Positions 6,699 to 14,988 are shown, numbered from the stretch's first letter. The stretch: 16,984 bases of DNA from DATKWV01 sp035529405 (GCA_035529405.1 DATKWV010000080.1:1-16984), one strand, 5' to 3'. Numbers and translations: made by a program. Notes: generated from the sequence alone by a model not told the origin.

Positions 6699-8195
6699 AT
6701 GGCTAAAGACACTGCAAAAATTGGGAAAAATATTATGAAAAGAAATAAAAACACAAAGAAACAATCGCAGGTCGAGCAGCCTGTTACCGACGAGCAGGCA
6801 GACTCAGACACGCCCGGCAACAACCAGCCAAACTCGGTTACGGCCGCAAACAACCAGGCAATAGACGCCGCCGAAGCAAAAAGAATCGCCGACGAAGAAT
6901 CCACCCACGCCAAATACGAACGTATTAAAAAAGGCAGCCTGTACCTTGTGGACCTGCAAAAGCTGACTGTTGGCGACCTGCACGCTATAGCGAAAAAAGA
7001 GGGTATAAAGGATTACAGCGCGCTGAAAAAACAGCAGTTGATTTTCCGCATTCTCAAGGAACGCATCCGCCAGAACGGGCTTATATACGGCGAAGGCGTG
7101 CTCGAAGTGCTGCCCGACGGCTACGGGTTCCTGCGCAACCCCCATTACAACTACCTGTCATCCCCCGACGACATCTATGTGTCGCCTTCTCAAATCAGAC
7201 GTTTTGCTTTGCGAACCGGCAACACTGTCGCAGGTCAGATCAGGCCGCCGAAGGAATCCGAAAAGTATTTCGCACTGTTGCGGGTTGAGGCAATTAACTA
7301 TGAAGACCCCGACAACCTTGCCGAAAAAGTCGTCTTCAGCGACCTCACGCCCCTGCATCCCGAGCAGAGGCTCATACTCGAGACCACAACCGAAGAGCTG
7401 AATATGCGCATAATCGACTTAGTGACACCGGTGGGAAAAGGCCAGCGAGGCCTGATTGTTGCTCCGCCTCGTACCGGAAAAACCGTTCTGCTGCAGAAAA
7501 TGGCCAATGCAATCAGCATAAACCACCCGGAGGCAAAGCTCATTGTGCTTCTGATTGACGAAAGGCCCGAAGAAGTCACCGAAATGGAGCGCAAAACCGC
7601 CGATGATGTCGAGGTTATAAGCAGCACATTCGACGAACCCGCTGCCCGCCACTGTCAGATTGCAGAGGTCGTAATCGAAAAAGCAAAACGCATGGTCGAG
7701 TATGGCCAGGATGTAGTGATTCTGCTGGATTCCATAACCCGTCTGGCGCGCGCCTACAACACCGAAATGCCGCATTCAGGCAAAATTCTTACAGGCGGTG
7801 TGGACGCAGGCGCTATGCAGATGCCCAAGAAGTTCTTCGGTGCTGCCCGAAACGTTGAGAACGGCGGCTCTCTGACGATTTTCGCTACCGCACTAATTGA
7901 CACCGGCTCAAGAATGGACGAGGTCATTTTCGAAGAGTTCAAGGCAACCGGCAATATGGAGCTGCACCTCGACAGACGTCTTGTCGACAAAAGAATCTGG
8001 CCTTCTATCGACATAAGCAGAAGCGGCACAAGAAGAGAGGAGTTGCTGCTGGATGCAAAAGAGCTTCAGCTGGTATATCGTCTGCGGCGCGTGCTCAGCG
8101 AACTGAACCCTGTCGAAGCCGTTGAGCTGCTCAAAAACAGGCTGGCCAAGTGCCGAAGCAACGCCGAGTTTCTCATGACAATGAACCTCGGCTAA
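6699..8195 (+). CDS. rho: Transcription termination factor Rho
   Basis: A 498-residue hexameric RNA-dependent ATPase that ends transcription. A Lys-, Gln- and Asp-rich extension of about 80 residues precedes the Rho-N domain (LVDLQKLTVGDLHAIAKKEG) and the RNA-binding cold-shock-like domain (GVLEVLPDGYGFLRNPHYNY). The ATPase core has Walker A APPRTGKT at 255-262, LIDERPEEVTEM, and Walker B VVILLD ending at D344 followed by SITRLARAYN. The C-terminus RRLVDKRIWPSIDISRSGTR is canonical. The start is the ATG at 6699 with AAGGA seven bases upstream; a TTG at 6675 in the same frame lacks support. It lies downstream of coaE and may have its own leader regulation. Confidence 0.97.
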   Translation: MAKDTAKIGKNIMKRNKNTKKQSQVEQPVTDEQADSDTPGNNQPNSVTAANNQAIDAAEAKRIADEESTHAKYERIKKGSLYLVDLQKLTVGDLHAIAKKEGIKDYSALKKQQLIFRILKERIRQNGLIYGEGVLEVLPDGYGFLRNPHYNYLSSPDDIYVSPSQIRRFALRTGNTVAGQIRPPKESEKYFALLRVEAINYEDPDNLAEKVVFSDLTPLHPEQRLILETTTEELNMRIIDLVTPVGKGQRGLIVAPPRTGKTVLLQKMANAISINHPEAKLIVLLIDERPEEVTEMERKTADDVEVISSTFDEPAARHCQIAEVVIEKAKRMVEYGQDVVILLDSITRLARAYNTEMPHSGKILTGGVDAGAMQMPKKFFGAARNVENGGSLTIFATALIDTGSRMDEVIFEEFKATGNMELHLDRRLVDKRIWPSIDISRSGTRREELLLDAKELQLVYRLRRVLSELNPVEAVELLKNRLAKCRSNAEFLMTMNLG

Positions 8196-8396
8196 AGCAA
8201 GTCTTCGCTTACATCTGTTAAAGCACTTTCTGGGCCGTTAAAGAAAACCTTTAGGCCGGTTGCAGTTGTTTCGCCTTGCATATCTGCCGCTTTCTGCGGC
8301 GTGCAGCCTGCTTTGATAAAACATTTCCCCAACTTCGTGCACAATAACGCCGTCCGGCGTATCCGAAAGGAATAGGTCATCTCTTTTTTCTAACAC
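8192..8396 (-). pseudogene. Possible frameshifted small gene
   Basis: On the minus strand two adjacent frames look protein-like and join if one G is removed from a GGGG run (8330-8327). The first frame reads VLEKRDDLFLSDTPDGVIVH then EVG from GTG at 8396. The second reads KCFIKAGCTPQKAADMQGET then a tail ending ESALTDVSEDLL and a TAG at 8194-8192, overlapping the end of rho. The joined product would be about 67 residues. There is no ribosome binding site and I recognise no family. It may be a decayed gene, a sequencing indel or chance. It occupies most of the first part of the rho-radical SAM gap. Confidence 0.25.
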
Positions 8397-8446
8397 AAGC
8401 TGCGCCGGCGCGGCTATAGTTTGGGTTTCCTGTTAGCGGAGTCTTC

Positions 8447-8483
8447 CTCGACACGGCGCCGGCAAAAAGGCGTGATTGTCGAG
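8447..8483 (+). other. Stem-loop upstream of the radical SAM gene
   Basis: CTCGACA (8447-8453) pairs perfectly with TGTCGAG (8477-8483), and inside it CGCC pairs with GGCG around a GGCAAAAA loop. It lies 74 bases before the ATG at 8557. No U-run follows, so it is not a standard terminator. A further perfect 10-bp palindrome, GCGCCGGCGC, sits at 8402-8411, just before a TATAGT (8415-8420). The rest of the gap to 8556 holds nothing else I can name. Confidence 0.4.
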
Positions 8484-8556
8484 AACACACTTTGCCAAGA
8501 CAAAAAACGCACGCCGCCGCGGCGCAACAGTAACTCCATTTTTATAAGGGGCAAAT

Positions 8557-10035
8557 ATGAACATATTATTTGTGTATCCGCCGTGCCCGGATACCTTCTG
8601 GAATCTCAGGTATGCATTAAAGTTTATTTCGAAAAAGGCGCTTCTGCCGCCTCTGGGTTTGCTCACCGTTGCGGCGATGCTCCCGAAATACTGGCACAAG
8701 AAGCTCGTCGATATGACAATAGACCCCTTGACCGACGAAGACATAATATGGGCTGATTATGTGTTTATAAGTGCCATGCATATTCACAGGGATGCTGCTG
8801 AAAAGGTAATTGCCCGATGCAAAAGCCTTGGTGCAAAAATTGTCGCCGGCGGGCCGCTGTTTACCACCGAATACGACCGTTTTGACCTCGTGGACCATCT
8901 TGTGCTCAATGAGGCTGAAGTTACACTGCCGCTTTTCCTGCACGACCTGCAAAACGGCTGTGCCAGACATATATATACATCCGGCCGCAAAGCAGACATT
9001 ACAGAAACACCCATTCCCGTCTGGGAACTGATTGATATGAAAAAATACGCCTGTATGCCGGTACAGTATTCAAGAGGCTGTCCGTTTAACTGCAGCTTCT
9101 GTGACGTTACCGTACTTTTCGGCAACAAAACGCGCGCAAAAACAAGCCCGCAGTTCCTGGCCGAGCTGGATAGTCTGTATTCACACGGCTGGACAGACCA
9201 GGTTTTTATTGTCGATGACAACTTTATCGGCAGCAAAAAACCCCTGAAAAATGATGTTCTGCCTCCCCTGATTCAGTGGCAGCACCGGAAAGGCCGCCCC
9301 TTTGCCTTCACCACACAAACCTCGATTAACTTATGCCAGGACGATGAACTTATGGATATGATGGTCAACGCCGGGTTTGAAGCGGTCTTCATCGGAGTTG
9401 AAACACCCAATGACAAGGCGTTCGAGGAATGTGACAAGCTGCAAAACAAAAACCGTGACCTCATAGGCTGTGTAAAAAAAATCCAGCAGCGGGGTCTTCA
9501 GGTCCAGGCGGGTTTTATTCTTGGCTTCGACAGCGATGACGCGTCAATTTTTGAAAAGCTCATAAACTTCATTCAGACAAGCGGAATCGTCATGGCAATG
9601 GTGGGCCTGCTGAACGTCCCCAAAGCCACCAGGCTTTACACCCGTCTGGCGAAGGAAAACAGGCTGCTCGGTGACAGCTGCGGAAACAACACTGATTTGA
9701 CATTGAATTTCATACCGAAAATGGACCCGGCGGCACTTATCGCAGGCTATACAAAGGTTGTGCACACTATTTACTCTCACCGGTTCTACCACCAGCGGAT
9801 TTTAAAACTGCTGAAAAATTATCGCCCTTTACCCAAAACTCGCAGAAGGGTCAACGCCGCAGATATAAAGACCCTGCTGAGGTCAATATGGTTTCTCGGT
9901 CTTCGCGGCACTGGAAAAAACTGCTATTGGAAACTCCTTTTCTGGACCTTGTTTCATTGTCCCGAAAATACCAGGTTGGCCGTGACCCTCGCCGCCTACG
10001 GCTTCCATTTCCGAAAAATGTTCTCAACTTACTAA
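8557..10035 (+). CDS. B12-binding-type radical SAM protein (DUF4070-like C-terminus)
   Basis: A 492-residue protein. The N-terminus MNILFVYPPCPDTFWNLRYA and the GAKIVAGGPLFTTEYD stretch fit a cobalamin-binding Rossmann domain, although the classical DxHxxG motif is not seen. The radical SAM core has C175-x3-C179-x2-C182 (RGCPFNCSFC), IVDDNFIGSKK and FIGVETPNDKAFEE. The C-terminal part (YSHRFYHQRILKLLKNYRP and after) resembles the DUF4070 region that also occurs in the hopanoid C-2 methylase HpnP and relatives. A methyl- or other lipid-modifying role is possible, but the substrate is unknown and no hopanoid genes are nearby. AAGGGG six bases before the ATG supports the start. Confidence 0.85.
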   Translation: MNILFVYPPCPDTFWNLRYALKFISKKALLPPLGLLTVAAMLPKYWHKKLVDMTIDPLTDEDIIWADYVFISAMHIHRDAAEKVIARCKSLGAKIVAGGPLFTTEYDRFDLVDHLVLNEAEVTLPLFLHDLQNGCARHIYTSGRKADITETPIPVWELIDMKKYACMPVQYSRGCPFNCSFCDVTVLFGNKTRAKTSPQFLAELDSLYSHGWTDQVFIVDDNFIGSKKPLKNDVLPPLIQWQHRKGRPFAFTTQTSINLCQDDELMDMMVNAGFEAVFIGVETPNDKAFEECDKLQNKNRDLIGCVKKIQQRGLQVQAGFILGFDSDDASIFEKLINFIQTSGIVMAMVGLLNVPKATRLYTRLAKENRLLGDSCGNNTDLTLNFIPKMDPAALIAGYTKVVHTIYSHRFYHQRILKLLKNYRPLPKTRRRVNAADIKTLLRSIWFLGLRGTGKNCYWKLLFWTLFHCPENTRLAVTLAAYGFHFRKMFSTY

Positions 10036-10102
10036 ATTGCGAAGCATTTATCCGGCTTAGACACGCATGATTATAGTCGTTGAAATACAGGAACTGATAT
10101 TG

Positions 10103-11308
10103 TTATCCCAGTTCAATGATTTCTGCGCCGCCGGCGGGTTTGACTGTGTAGATTTCGCTGTCTATGCCGAACCTGTTCTCATAAAACTGGTGTACCTGTC
10201 GGCCAACCTGCTGCGCTGATTCCGCTGCCACCAGCGCAACTACCGAACCCCCGAAACCGCCGCCGCTAATCCTGGCGCCGTAAGCGGCATCGCATCCGCT
10301 GATTTGCTCGACAAGAAAATCCACCTCCGGACAGGATATGCCGAACAAATCCCGCGCAGAGCAATGAGACTGGCTCATCAACCTGCCGAATTCTGCCATA
10401 TTGCTTTCTCTTAACGCCTTAGCGGCAGCCGCAACACGCCCATTTTCATCTATTACATGCCTGGCCCGCGAATATGCTGTCGGTTCAAGGTGGTTCTTTA
10501 CCGAATTGAGCATAACTGCATCTGCATCCCGCAGGGCCTTAACGAGAGGATATTCTCTATTCAGTACCTCCGCCGCCTGCCGGCAGTGCTGTCGGCACAG
10601 GCCGTACCGGCTGACCGCCGCACCGCCTGGCTGAGATTCTGACCCGCTGCCAATCTCATGTCTTATCATGCTGTTGAAAATCATCAACGAAAAGTTTCTG
10701 CTGTCAAACGGCAAATACGCCACGCCCAAATCCCGGCAGTCCAGCATCAAAACGCTGCCTTCTTTCGACATCAGCGAAACCACCTGGTCCATTATTCCGC
10801 AGGGGCTGTTTGCATAGATGTTCTCGGCCTTCTGACATATCCGCGCAAGTCGTACCGGCTCGATTTGACGCTGCTGTTCCGAAAGATGCAGTATCGCCTT
10901 TGCCAACGACACTTCCAGCGCAGCCGAACTGCTTAACCCCCCTCCGACCGGCACGCTGCTTGAAACGTATAAATTCGCGCCCGTTACAGGCAGTTTTTCC
11001 TGCAAAAGCAGGGCGATTATGCCCCTGCCGTAATTGGCCCAAAGACACCGGCTGTCCGGCTGCAAACCGGGCCAGACTTCAAATTCATGCTTCTCCTGCG
11101 CCCACTGCGAATAAATACAGACCCTGTTGTCCGCTCTTTTGGATGCCGCAACAAAACAGCTTTTATCTATTGCAGCCGCTAATACAAAACCCTCGTTGTA
11201 ATCCGTATGACCCCCGATTAACTCGACCCGTCCGCCCGCCCTGCTTACAAATTCGGGATTGTCGCCGCCGTAAACCTGGGCAAAACCTTTTGATATATCC
11301 TCAATCAA
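10103..11308 (-). CDS. galK: Galactokinase-like GHMP kinase
   Basis: A 401-residue GHMP-family kinase that phosphorylates galactose at C1 (Leloir pathway). Motif I is GRVELIGGHTDYNEG (residues 26-40), motif II PVGGGLSSSAA (120-130), GIMDQ carries the catalytic Asp D174, and motif III ARISGGGFGG lies near the C-terminus. Most galactokinases have GRVNLIGEHTDYN; here N is E29 and the sugar-contacting Glu is G33. A Gly- and Ser-rich insert (SGSESQPGGAA) follows the MIRHEIG segment. The start is TTG at 11308 with only a weak AGGG upstream. It lies 35 bases downstream of the MCE gene in the same direction. It is a galactokinase or a close relative with shifted sugar preference. Confidence 0.9.
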   Translation of the reverse strand: MIEDISKGFAQVYGGDNPEFVSRAGGRVELIGGHTDYNEGFVLAAAIDKSCFVAASKRADNRVCIYSQWAQEKHEFEVWPGLQPDSRCLWANYGRGIIALLLQEKLPVTGANLYVSSSVPVGGGLSSSAALEVSLAKAILHLSEQQRQIEPVRLARICQKAENIYANSPCGIMDQVVSLMSKEGSVLMLDCRDLGVAYLPFDSRNFSLMIFNSMIRHEIGSGSESQPGGAAVSRYGLCRQHCRQAAEVLNREYPLVKALRDADAVMLNSVKNHLEPTAYSRARHVIDENGRVAAAAKALRESNMAEFGRLMSQSHCSARDLFGISCPEVDFLVEQISGCDAAYGARISGGGFGGSVVALVAAESAQQVGRQVHQFYENRFGIDSEIYTVKPAGGAEIIELG

Positions 11309-11343
11309 TTAACTACGACCCTGTACCCGGATAAGACAATGCC

Positions 11344-12264
11344 TTAGTTTAATTTAATCCTAAAGCCCTTCTCTTTCACCTGTTCGAGCAGGACCTTGAG
11401 CTGTTCGGTGTTTTCCAGCAGCTTCTCATACAGTCTGCCGTCGTTGACAAATTTGCCTGCGCTGCCCTGTCCGGTGTTTATCTTTTCTAAAATTATTCGC
11501 AGTTGAGCCGTGGCCTTGCTCAATTCCTCACCGGCGCCGGCTATGCCGGCAAAAACGCCCTGCATTTGCGAATCCGCATTTTGCAGCGTCGCTGTACCCA
11601 CGGCCGACAACAGCCGAAACTGTTCCAGGGCCTCCGTGGCCTTGCCTGTGGCTCTGGAAAGATTTGCAACAATGTTTTTGAGGTTCTCCTTACCCTCGGG
11701 CGTACCAATAATATCGTTGGCATTACCGACAAGCTTACCTAACCCGTCAATGAGCTGCTCGAGCCTTATCTGGCTTTCCTCCGGGAAAAAGTCGCTTGTG
11801 ATGCCTGTGGTTCCCTGAAGGGGACTGCCGGACTTGAGGAACTTGTTCTGCGGCTGCGATACGTCAGGGGTCTTGGCACGCAGGTCTATATAGCTGCTGC
11901 CGAAGCCGCGGGTCATAAGCCTGGCTTCCACATCGTCTGGGATATTGTTGTACTTCTTTTCAATACCTATAACCACAAGCGTCTGATGGTAGAATTGACC
12001 CGTCTTCAGGTCCTTGAGAATCTGCGGCGCCCTGACGTCCGTGACGCTGCCAACCAGATACCCGCAGAAATACACAGCCGTATTCTTCTGGACTCCCTGC
12101 GAGGTCGGGAACTGTATCGTTACCTGATACGAACGAAGCTCGCTGACCTTTAGCGGCAAATCACCGAATTTGAATACCAGCCACACCAGCGCACAGACAG
12201 CTATTATTACAAACAGCCCTATTATCAGGTTACGCCTTCTTTCCCTGCTTTCATAATCGCTCAC
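11344..12264 (-). CDS. MCE/MlaD-family membrane-anchored protein
   Basis: A 306-residue protein with one N-terminal membrane helix (about 13-31, NLIIGLFVIIAVCALVWLVF) after a charged cytosolic tail. An MCE domain follows (about 45-130: VTIQFPTSQGVQKNTAVYFC, GYLVGSVTDV, LMTRGFGSSYIDLRAK), then a long helical region of about 140 residues ending GQGSAGKFVNDGRLYEKLLE. MlaD-like proteins form hexamers in lipid-transport systems between inner and outer membranes. No MlaE permease or MlaF ATPase gene is adjacent, so its partners lie elsewhere. GTG start with a good AAGGAG 7-8 bases upstream. It lies 18 bases after the MerR-type gene and is probably in its operon. Confidence 0.88.
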   Translation of the reverse strand: MSDYESRERRRNLIIGLFVIIAVCALVWLVFKFGDLPLKVSELRSYQVTIQFPTSQGVQKNTAVYFCGYLVGSVTDVRAPQILKDLKTGQFYHQTLVVIGIEKKYNNIPDDVEARLMTRGFGSSYIDLRAKTPDVSQPQNKFLKSGSPLQGTTGITSDFFPEESQIRLEQLIDGLGKLVGNANDIIGTPEGKENLKNIVANLSRATGKATEALEQFRLLSAVGTATLQNADSQMQGVFAGIAGAGEELSKATAQLRIILEKINTGQGSAGKFVNDGRLYEKLLENTEQLKVLLEQVKEKGFRIKLN

Positions 12265-12282
12265 TGTCCGTCTCCTTTCGAA

Positions 12283-12537
12283 TCAGGCCCGACCTTCTAA
12301 AAACAACTCCCTGACCGCACGCAGCGGATACCCGCTTTTGTTAAGCTTCTTTATCAGCTTGATTCTTTCAACAGCCTTTTCGTCGAAAAGCCGCCTGCCC
12401 GTCTCACTGATTCGGGTCGGGGTAAGCAAACCCACCATAAGATAATATTGCAGAGACTGCCGCGAAATGCCAGCTTTTTTTGCCGCGGCGCCTATAGCCA
12501 TTAATTTGCTTTTATCCTGCAAGGTCTTATCCCGCAT
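12283..12537 (-). CDS. Small MerR-type DNA-binding regulator
   Basis: An 84-residue protein made almost only of a MerR winged helix-turn-helix: IGAAAKKAGISRQSLQYYLM, then VGLLTPTRISETGRRLFDEK and RIKLIKKLNKSGYPLRAVRE. There is no C-terminal effector domain or coiled-coil dimerisation helix of normal length, so any ligand sensing is unlikely or comes from a partner. The ATG at 12537 has a weak ribosome site; an internal ATG at 12501 is an alternative. The upstream promoter has MerR-type spacing with a dyad, suggesting autoregulation. It is followed by the MCE gene after 18 bases. Confidence 0.87.
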   Translation of the reverse strand: MRDKTLQDKSKLMAIGAAAKKAGISRQSLQYYLMVGLLTPTRISETGRRLFDEKAVERIKLIKKLNKSGYPLRAVRELFLEGRA

Positions 12538-12560
12538 ACCAACGATTATGTACCTGCGTT

Positions 12561-12592
12561 ATTATATACAGAAAAATACACTTGTATTTCAA
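12561..12592 (-). promoter_or_regulatory. MerR-type promoter with operator dyad
   Basis: On the minus strand, TTGAAA (12592-12587) and TATAAT (12566-12561) are separated by 20 bases, the over-long spacing of MerR-activated promoters. A perfect 16-bp dyad, AAATACA-CT-TGTATTT (12574-12589), overlaps the -35 and the first part of the spacer. An alternative -10, TATATA, would give an 18-base spacer. The site is 24 bases upstream of the MerR-type gene. The operator call is inference. Confidence 0.6.
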
Positions 12593-12611
12593 CAAAATAA
12601 CCCAGCGGCAA

Positions 12612-13004
12612 TTACTTCTGTCCGGCCCTGCCGCCTGCTTTTGCTGTCAAAGCAACAAGCGAATCTCTTACCTGCTCGAACGTCAGTGTTTTCAAGTACC
12701 TTTTTGCCTCCAGCGATTTATTCGACCGTCCGGGACCGCCCGAGACTATCACCAGATAGTCAAAACCACCGGCCATACCGCTTTGCCGAAAAGCCTCTCT
12801 TAGTAACCTTTTTATTCGATTACGTACCACGGCGTTGCCGCACGATTTACCCACCGATATACCCAGCCGCGCTTGTTTGCAGTCATTGGCCGCAACATAC
12901 AGCGTAAGCAGACTGTTGCTGTAACGCCGCCTACCCGCCAGTACCGCCTTGAACTGCCTGTTGCTCAGCAGCCTTTTGCTTTTCGGAAAAGAAAATTCAC
13001 CCAA
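12612..13004 (-). CDS. rnpA: Ribonuclease P protein component RnpA
   Basis: A 130-residue basic protein that assists the RNase P RNA in trimming tRNA 5' ends. LLSNRQFKAVLAGRRRYSNS and the signature GNAVVRNRIKRLLREAFRQ (R61-N-R63) are typical. Length is slightly long because of a basic, Gly-rich C-terminus (TAKAGGRAGQK). TTG start at 13004 with AGGTGG seven bases before. In many bacteria rnpA follows rpmH; here the upstream gene is the antiporter, 74 bases away. A stem-loop (13023-13043) sits in that gap without a U-run. Confidence 0.94.
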   Translation of the reverse strand: MGEFSFPKSKRLLSNRQFKAVLAGRRRYSNSLLTLYVAANDCKQARLGISVGKSCGNAVVRNRIKRLLREAFRQSGMAGGFDYLVIVSGGPGRSNKSLEAKRYLKTLTFEQVRDSLVALTAKAGGRAGQK

Positions 13005-13078
13005 AATCCCACCACCTGAAACGGTAAAGAGAAATCTTTTACCTAAAGGCGCCCGTACATTTCCGCACAGCCGCTGCT

Positions 13079-14767
13079 TTATTCGTCAGCCATAATATCG
13101 GCCTTGTGCTGCCTGGCAAATACCTCGGTGCTGAGCCTGCGGTAAATACCCGGGGTGTTCAGCACACCGGCATATCGGTCATCGGCGCCGGATACCGCCA
13201 CGGGAAGATGTTCAACATGAAGCTGCCTGGTTTTCTCGAACGCATCCGACAAAGGCATATCCGGCGTTACCCTCGAAATAATCGGCTCAGCTATATCAAG
13301 CGCTACCAGCCAGTCGTTTATTTCCTGCGTTGCAAATGTATTCCTGATACCGTCAAGCGTGATCGCGCCTATGAGCCTGTTGTCGTTATCGACCACAGAA
13401 TAATAAAAAGAGTCCGTATTACTGACCAACTCGATAACCTGTCTCAGAGACATACCTGCGGCTATGACCGGCACTTTTGTGTCCATTACATCACCGACCG
13501 TATAGGTCTTAATAAGGTCCTCTTCGGTGATGTTAAGACCAACCTCACCCGCCTTTTTAGTGCCGAATTTTACGCCCAGCGGACCCACTATCTGCAGTAT
13601 GAAAGCACCCACTATCACCACCAGCAGCATTATCGAGCTGATGTCACTTTCAAACTTGCCGCTTGCCATAATTAACAAACCTATGGCGACACTGCCCTGC
13701 GGATAAAGGCAAAAGCCTAAGTAATTCCTGACCGTCTTTGCTGCTTTAGAGTAAGCCGCGCCCACATACGAGCCTGCTGTTTTACCCACGATGCTGCCCG
13801 TAACATATGCAGCCACCAGCAGCCATATCATCGTGTTAACGTTGGCAAAGCTCAGTCTTGCGCCGACAAGTACGAAAAACAGAACATATACCGGCGGCGA
13901 AAACCTTCGTACAAAGTCAAAACTTGACCTGGTCCTTCTTGATTTAATGTTTGTTACCGTCATACCCAGCGACATAGATGCTATGATAACATCCAGCCCC
14001 AGGGCCACTGCTGTGCCGATTATCAGCATCACCCAGCTTAGGGTAAAAACCAGCAGCTTGTCTGCCTCATCAACTCGCCGCAGAAGCCGGTTGAGCACGA
14101 ATCCGCCCGCCACGCCCATAGCCAGCGAACCGCCTATTTCCAGCAAAGCCGACAGCAACGCAGCAGGCAGCCCGCCGGTCTGGTGCCCCGTAATCACCCC
14201 TGCAACGCTTATGCCAATCGCGTAAAGGGTCAGCGCCAGCGCATCATCAAGCGCCACTATTGCTGTCAACAGGGTCGTAACCGGGCCTCGGGTCCTGTAT
14301 TCCCACAAAACACCAATTGTCGAGGCAGGGTCCGTTGCCGAACAAATCGCCCCGAACAACACACCCACTGCCAGCGCCGTCTGCCAGTCGGCGAAAAAAC
14401 GCATTACAAGAAACGTGCTTGTCCCGACCAGCAGAAACGCCGCTAAACCTTCGAACAGAAGTATCCAGGCAACTTGTCTGCCGAACTTTACAAAGGTCTC
14501 AGCTTTAAGCTCACCGCCAATCAGAAAACCAATAATCCCCAGCGCAAACATGTTGAACGGCTGGAACGTCTCTATGGTCTGCTGTGAAATTACCCGCAGC
14601 ACCGGCCCCAGTATTATCCCGATGGTCACGTAGCCGATTATCTGTGGAATGCGAAGCCTCTGGAATACCCGCGCGCCTACGGTACCGCAGAAAACGGCAA
14701 TACCGATAAGAAGCACCACGTTCAGACCTTTTACTCCAACTGAAATCGCAACCGGTATCTCTGACAC
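13079..14767 (-). CDS. CPA-type cation:proton antiporter with C-terminal CBS domains
   Basis: A 562-residue inner-membrane protein with about 12 hydrophobic helices (1-400). The opening helix, LRIPQIIGYVTIGIILGPVL, is the classic Na+(K+)/H+ exchanger N-terminus; SATDPASTIGVLW and IVALDDALALTLYA carry the Asp residues expected in the ion path. FCLYPQGSVAIGLLIMAS is a later core helix. The soluble tail (about 415-555) begins with TYTVGDVMDTKVPVIAAGMS and looks like a CBS-domain pair, often an adenine-nucleotide sensor. GTG start at 14767, with GAGGG upstream. Whether it carries Na+ or K+ cannot be told. It is divergent from the thioredoxin gene and upstream of rnpA. Confidence 0.85.
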   Translation of the reverse strand: MSEIPVAISVGVKGLNVVLLIGIAVFCGTVGARVFQRLRIPQIIGYVTIGIILGPVLRVISQQTIETFQPFNMFALGIIGFLIGGELKAETFVKFGRQVAWILLFEGLAAFLLVGTSTFLVMRFFADWQTALAVGVLFGAICSATDPASTIGVLWEYRTRGPVTTLLTAIVALDDALALTLYAIGISVAGVITGHQTGGLPAALLSALLEIGGSLAMGVAGGFVLNRLLRRVDEADKLLVFTLSWVMLIIGTAVALGLDVIIASMSLGMTVTNIKSRRTRSSFDFVRRFSPPVYVLFFVLVGARLSFANVNTMIWLLVAAYVTGSIVGKTAGSYVGAAYSKAAKTVRNYLGFCLYPQGSVAIGLLIMASGKFESDISSIMLLVVIVGAFILQIVGPLGVKFGTKKAGEVGLNITEEDLIKTYTVGDVMDTKVPVIAAGMSLRQVIELVSNTDSFYYSVVDNDNRLIGAITLDGIRNTFATQEINDWLVALDIAEPIISRVTPDMPLSDAFEKTRQLHVEHLPVAVSGADDRYAGVLNTPGIYRRLSTEVFARQHKADIMADE

Positions 14768-14844
14768 GCTCTTTATCCCTCAAAACAGGCCCAAAAGGCA
14801 AACGTCCTGCACCGCTACGACATAAGCAACCATCGAAAAAACCT

Positions 14845-14872
14845 ATGCTAATACAGGTATTAATTTTGTCAA
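14845..14872 (-). promoter_or_regulatory. Candidate promoter of the antiporter gene
   Basis: On the minus strand a perfect TTGACA (14872-14867), a 16-base spacer and TAGCAT (14850-14845) form a plausible promoter about 80 bases upstream of the GTG at 14767. Confidence 0.4.
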
Positions 14873-14988
14873 AGTATTTCCTTATAAACAAACTACCTAC
14901 TATAATCGGCTGGTTTACCCTTTATCTGACAGGGCAATTCTTGTATGGTCGTCTTTTGGCAAAATTGCCGACAGAACAGGAGGCGGCA

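Noticed and set aside
8433..8744. Minus-strand 103-residue frame overlapping the radical SAM start
   Set aside because: It lies antisense to a clear gene and shows no protein family features.
10036..10102. Bidirectional terminator between the radical SAM gene and galK
   Set aside because: GAACTG and CAGTTC can pair around a 12-base loop, but there is no T-run on either strand.
13023..13043. Terminator between the antiporter and rnpA
   Set aside because: A stem with a four-base loop is present, but no U-tract follows, so it is only a weak structure.
14845..14988. 48-residue extension of the thioredoxin-like protein from an ATG at 14845
   Set aside because: It lacks a ribosome site, and a strong AGGAGG precedes the TTG at 14989, after which a normal membrane anchor follows.
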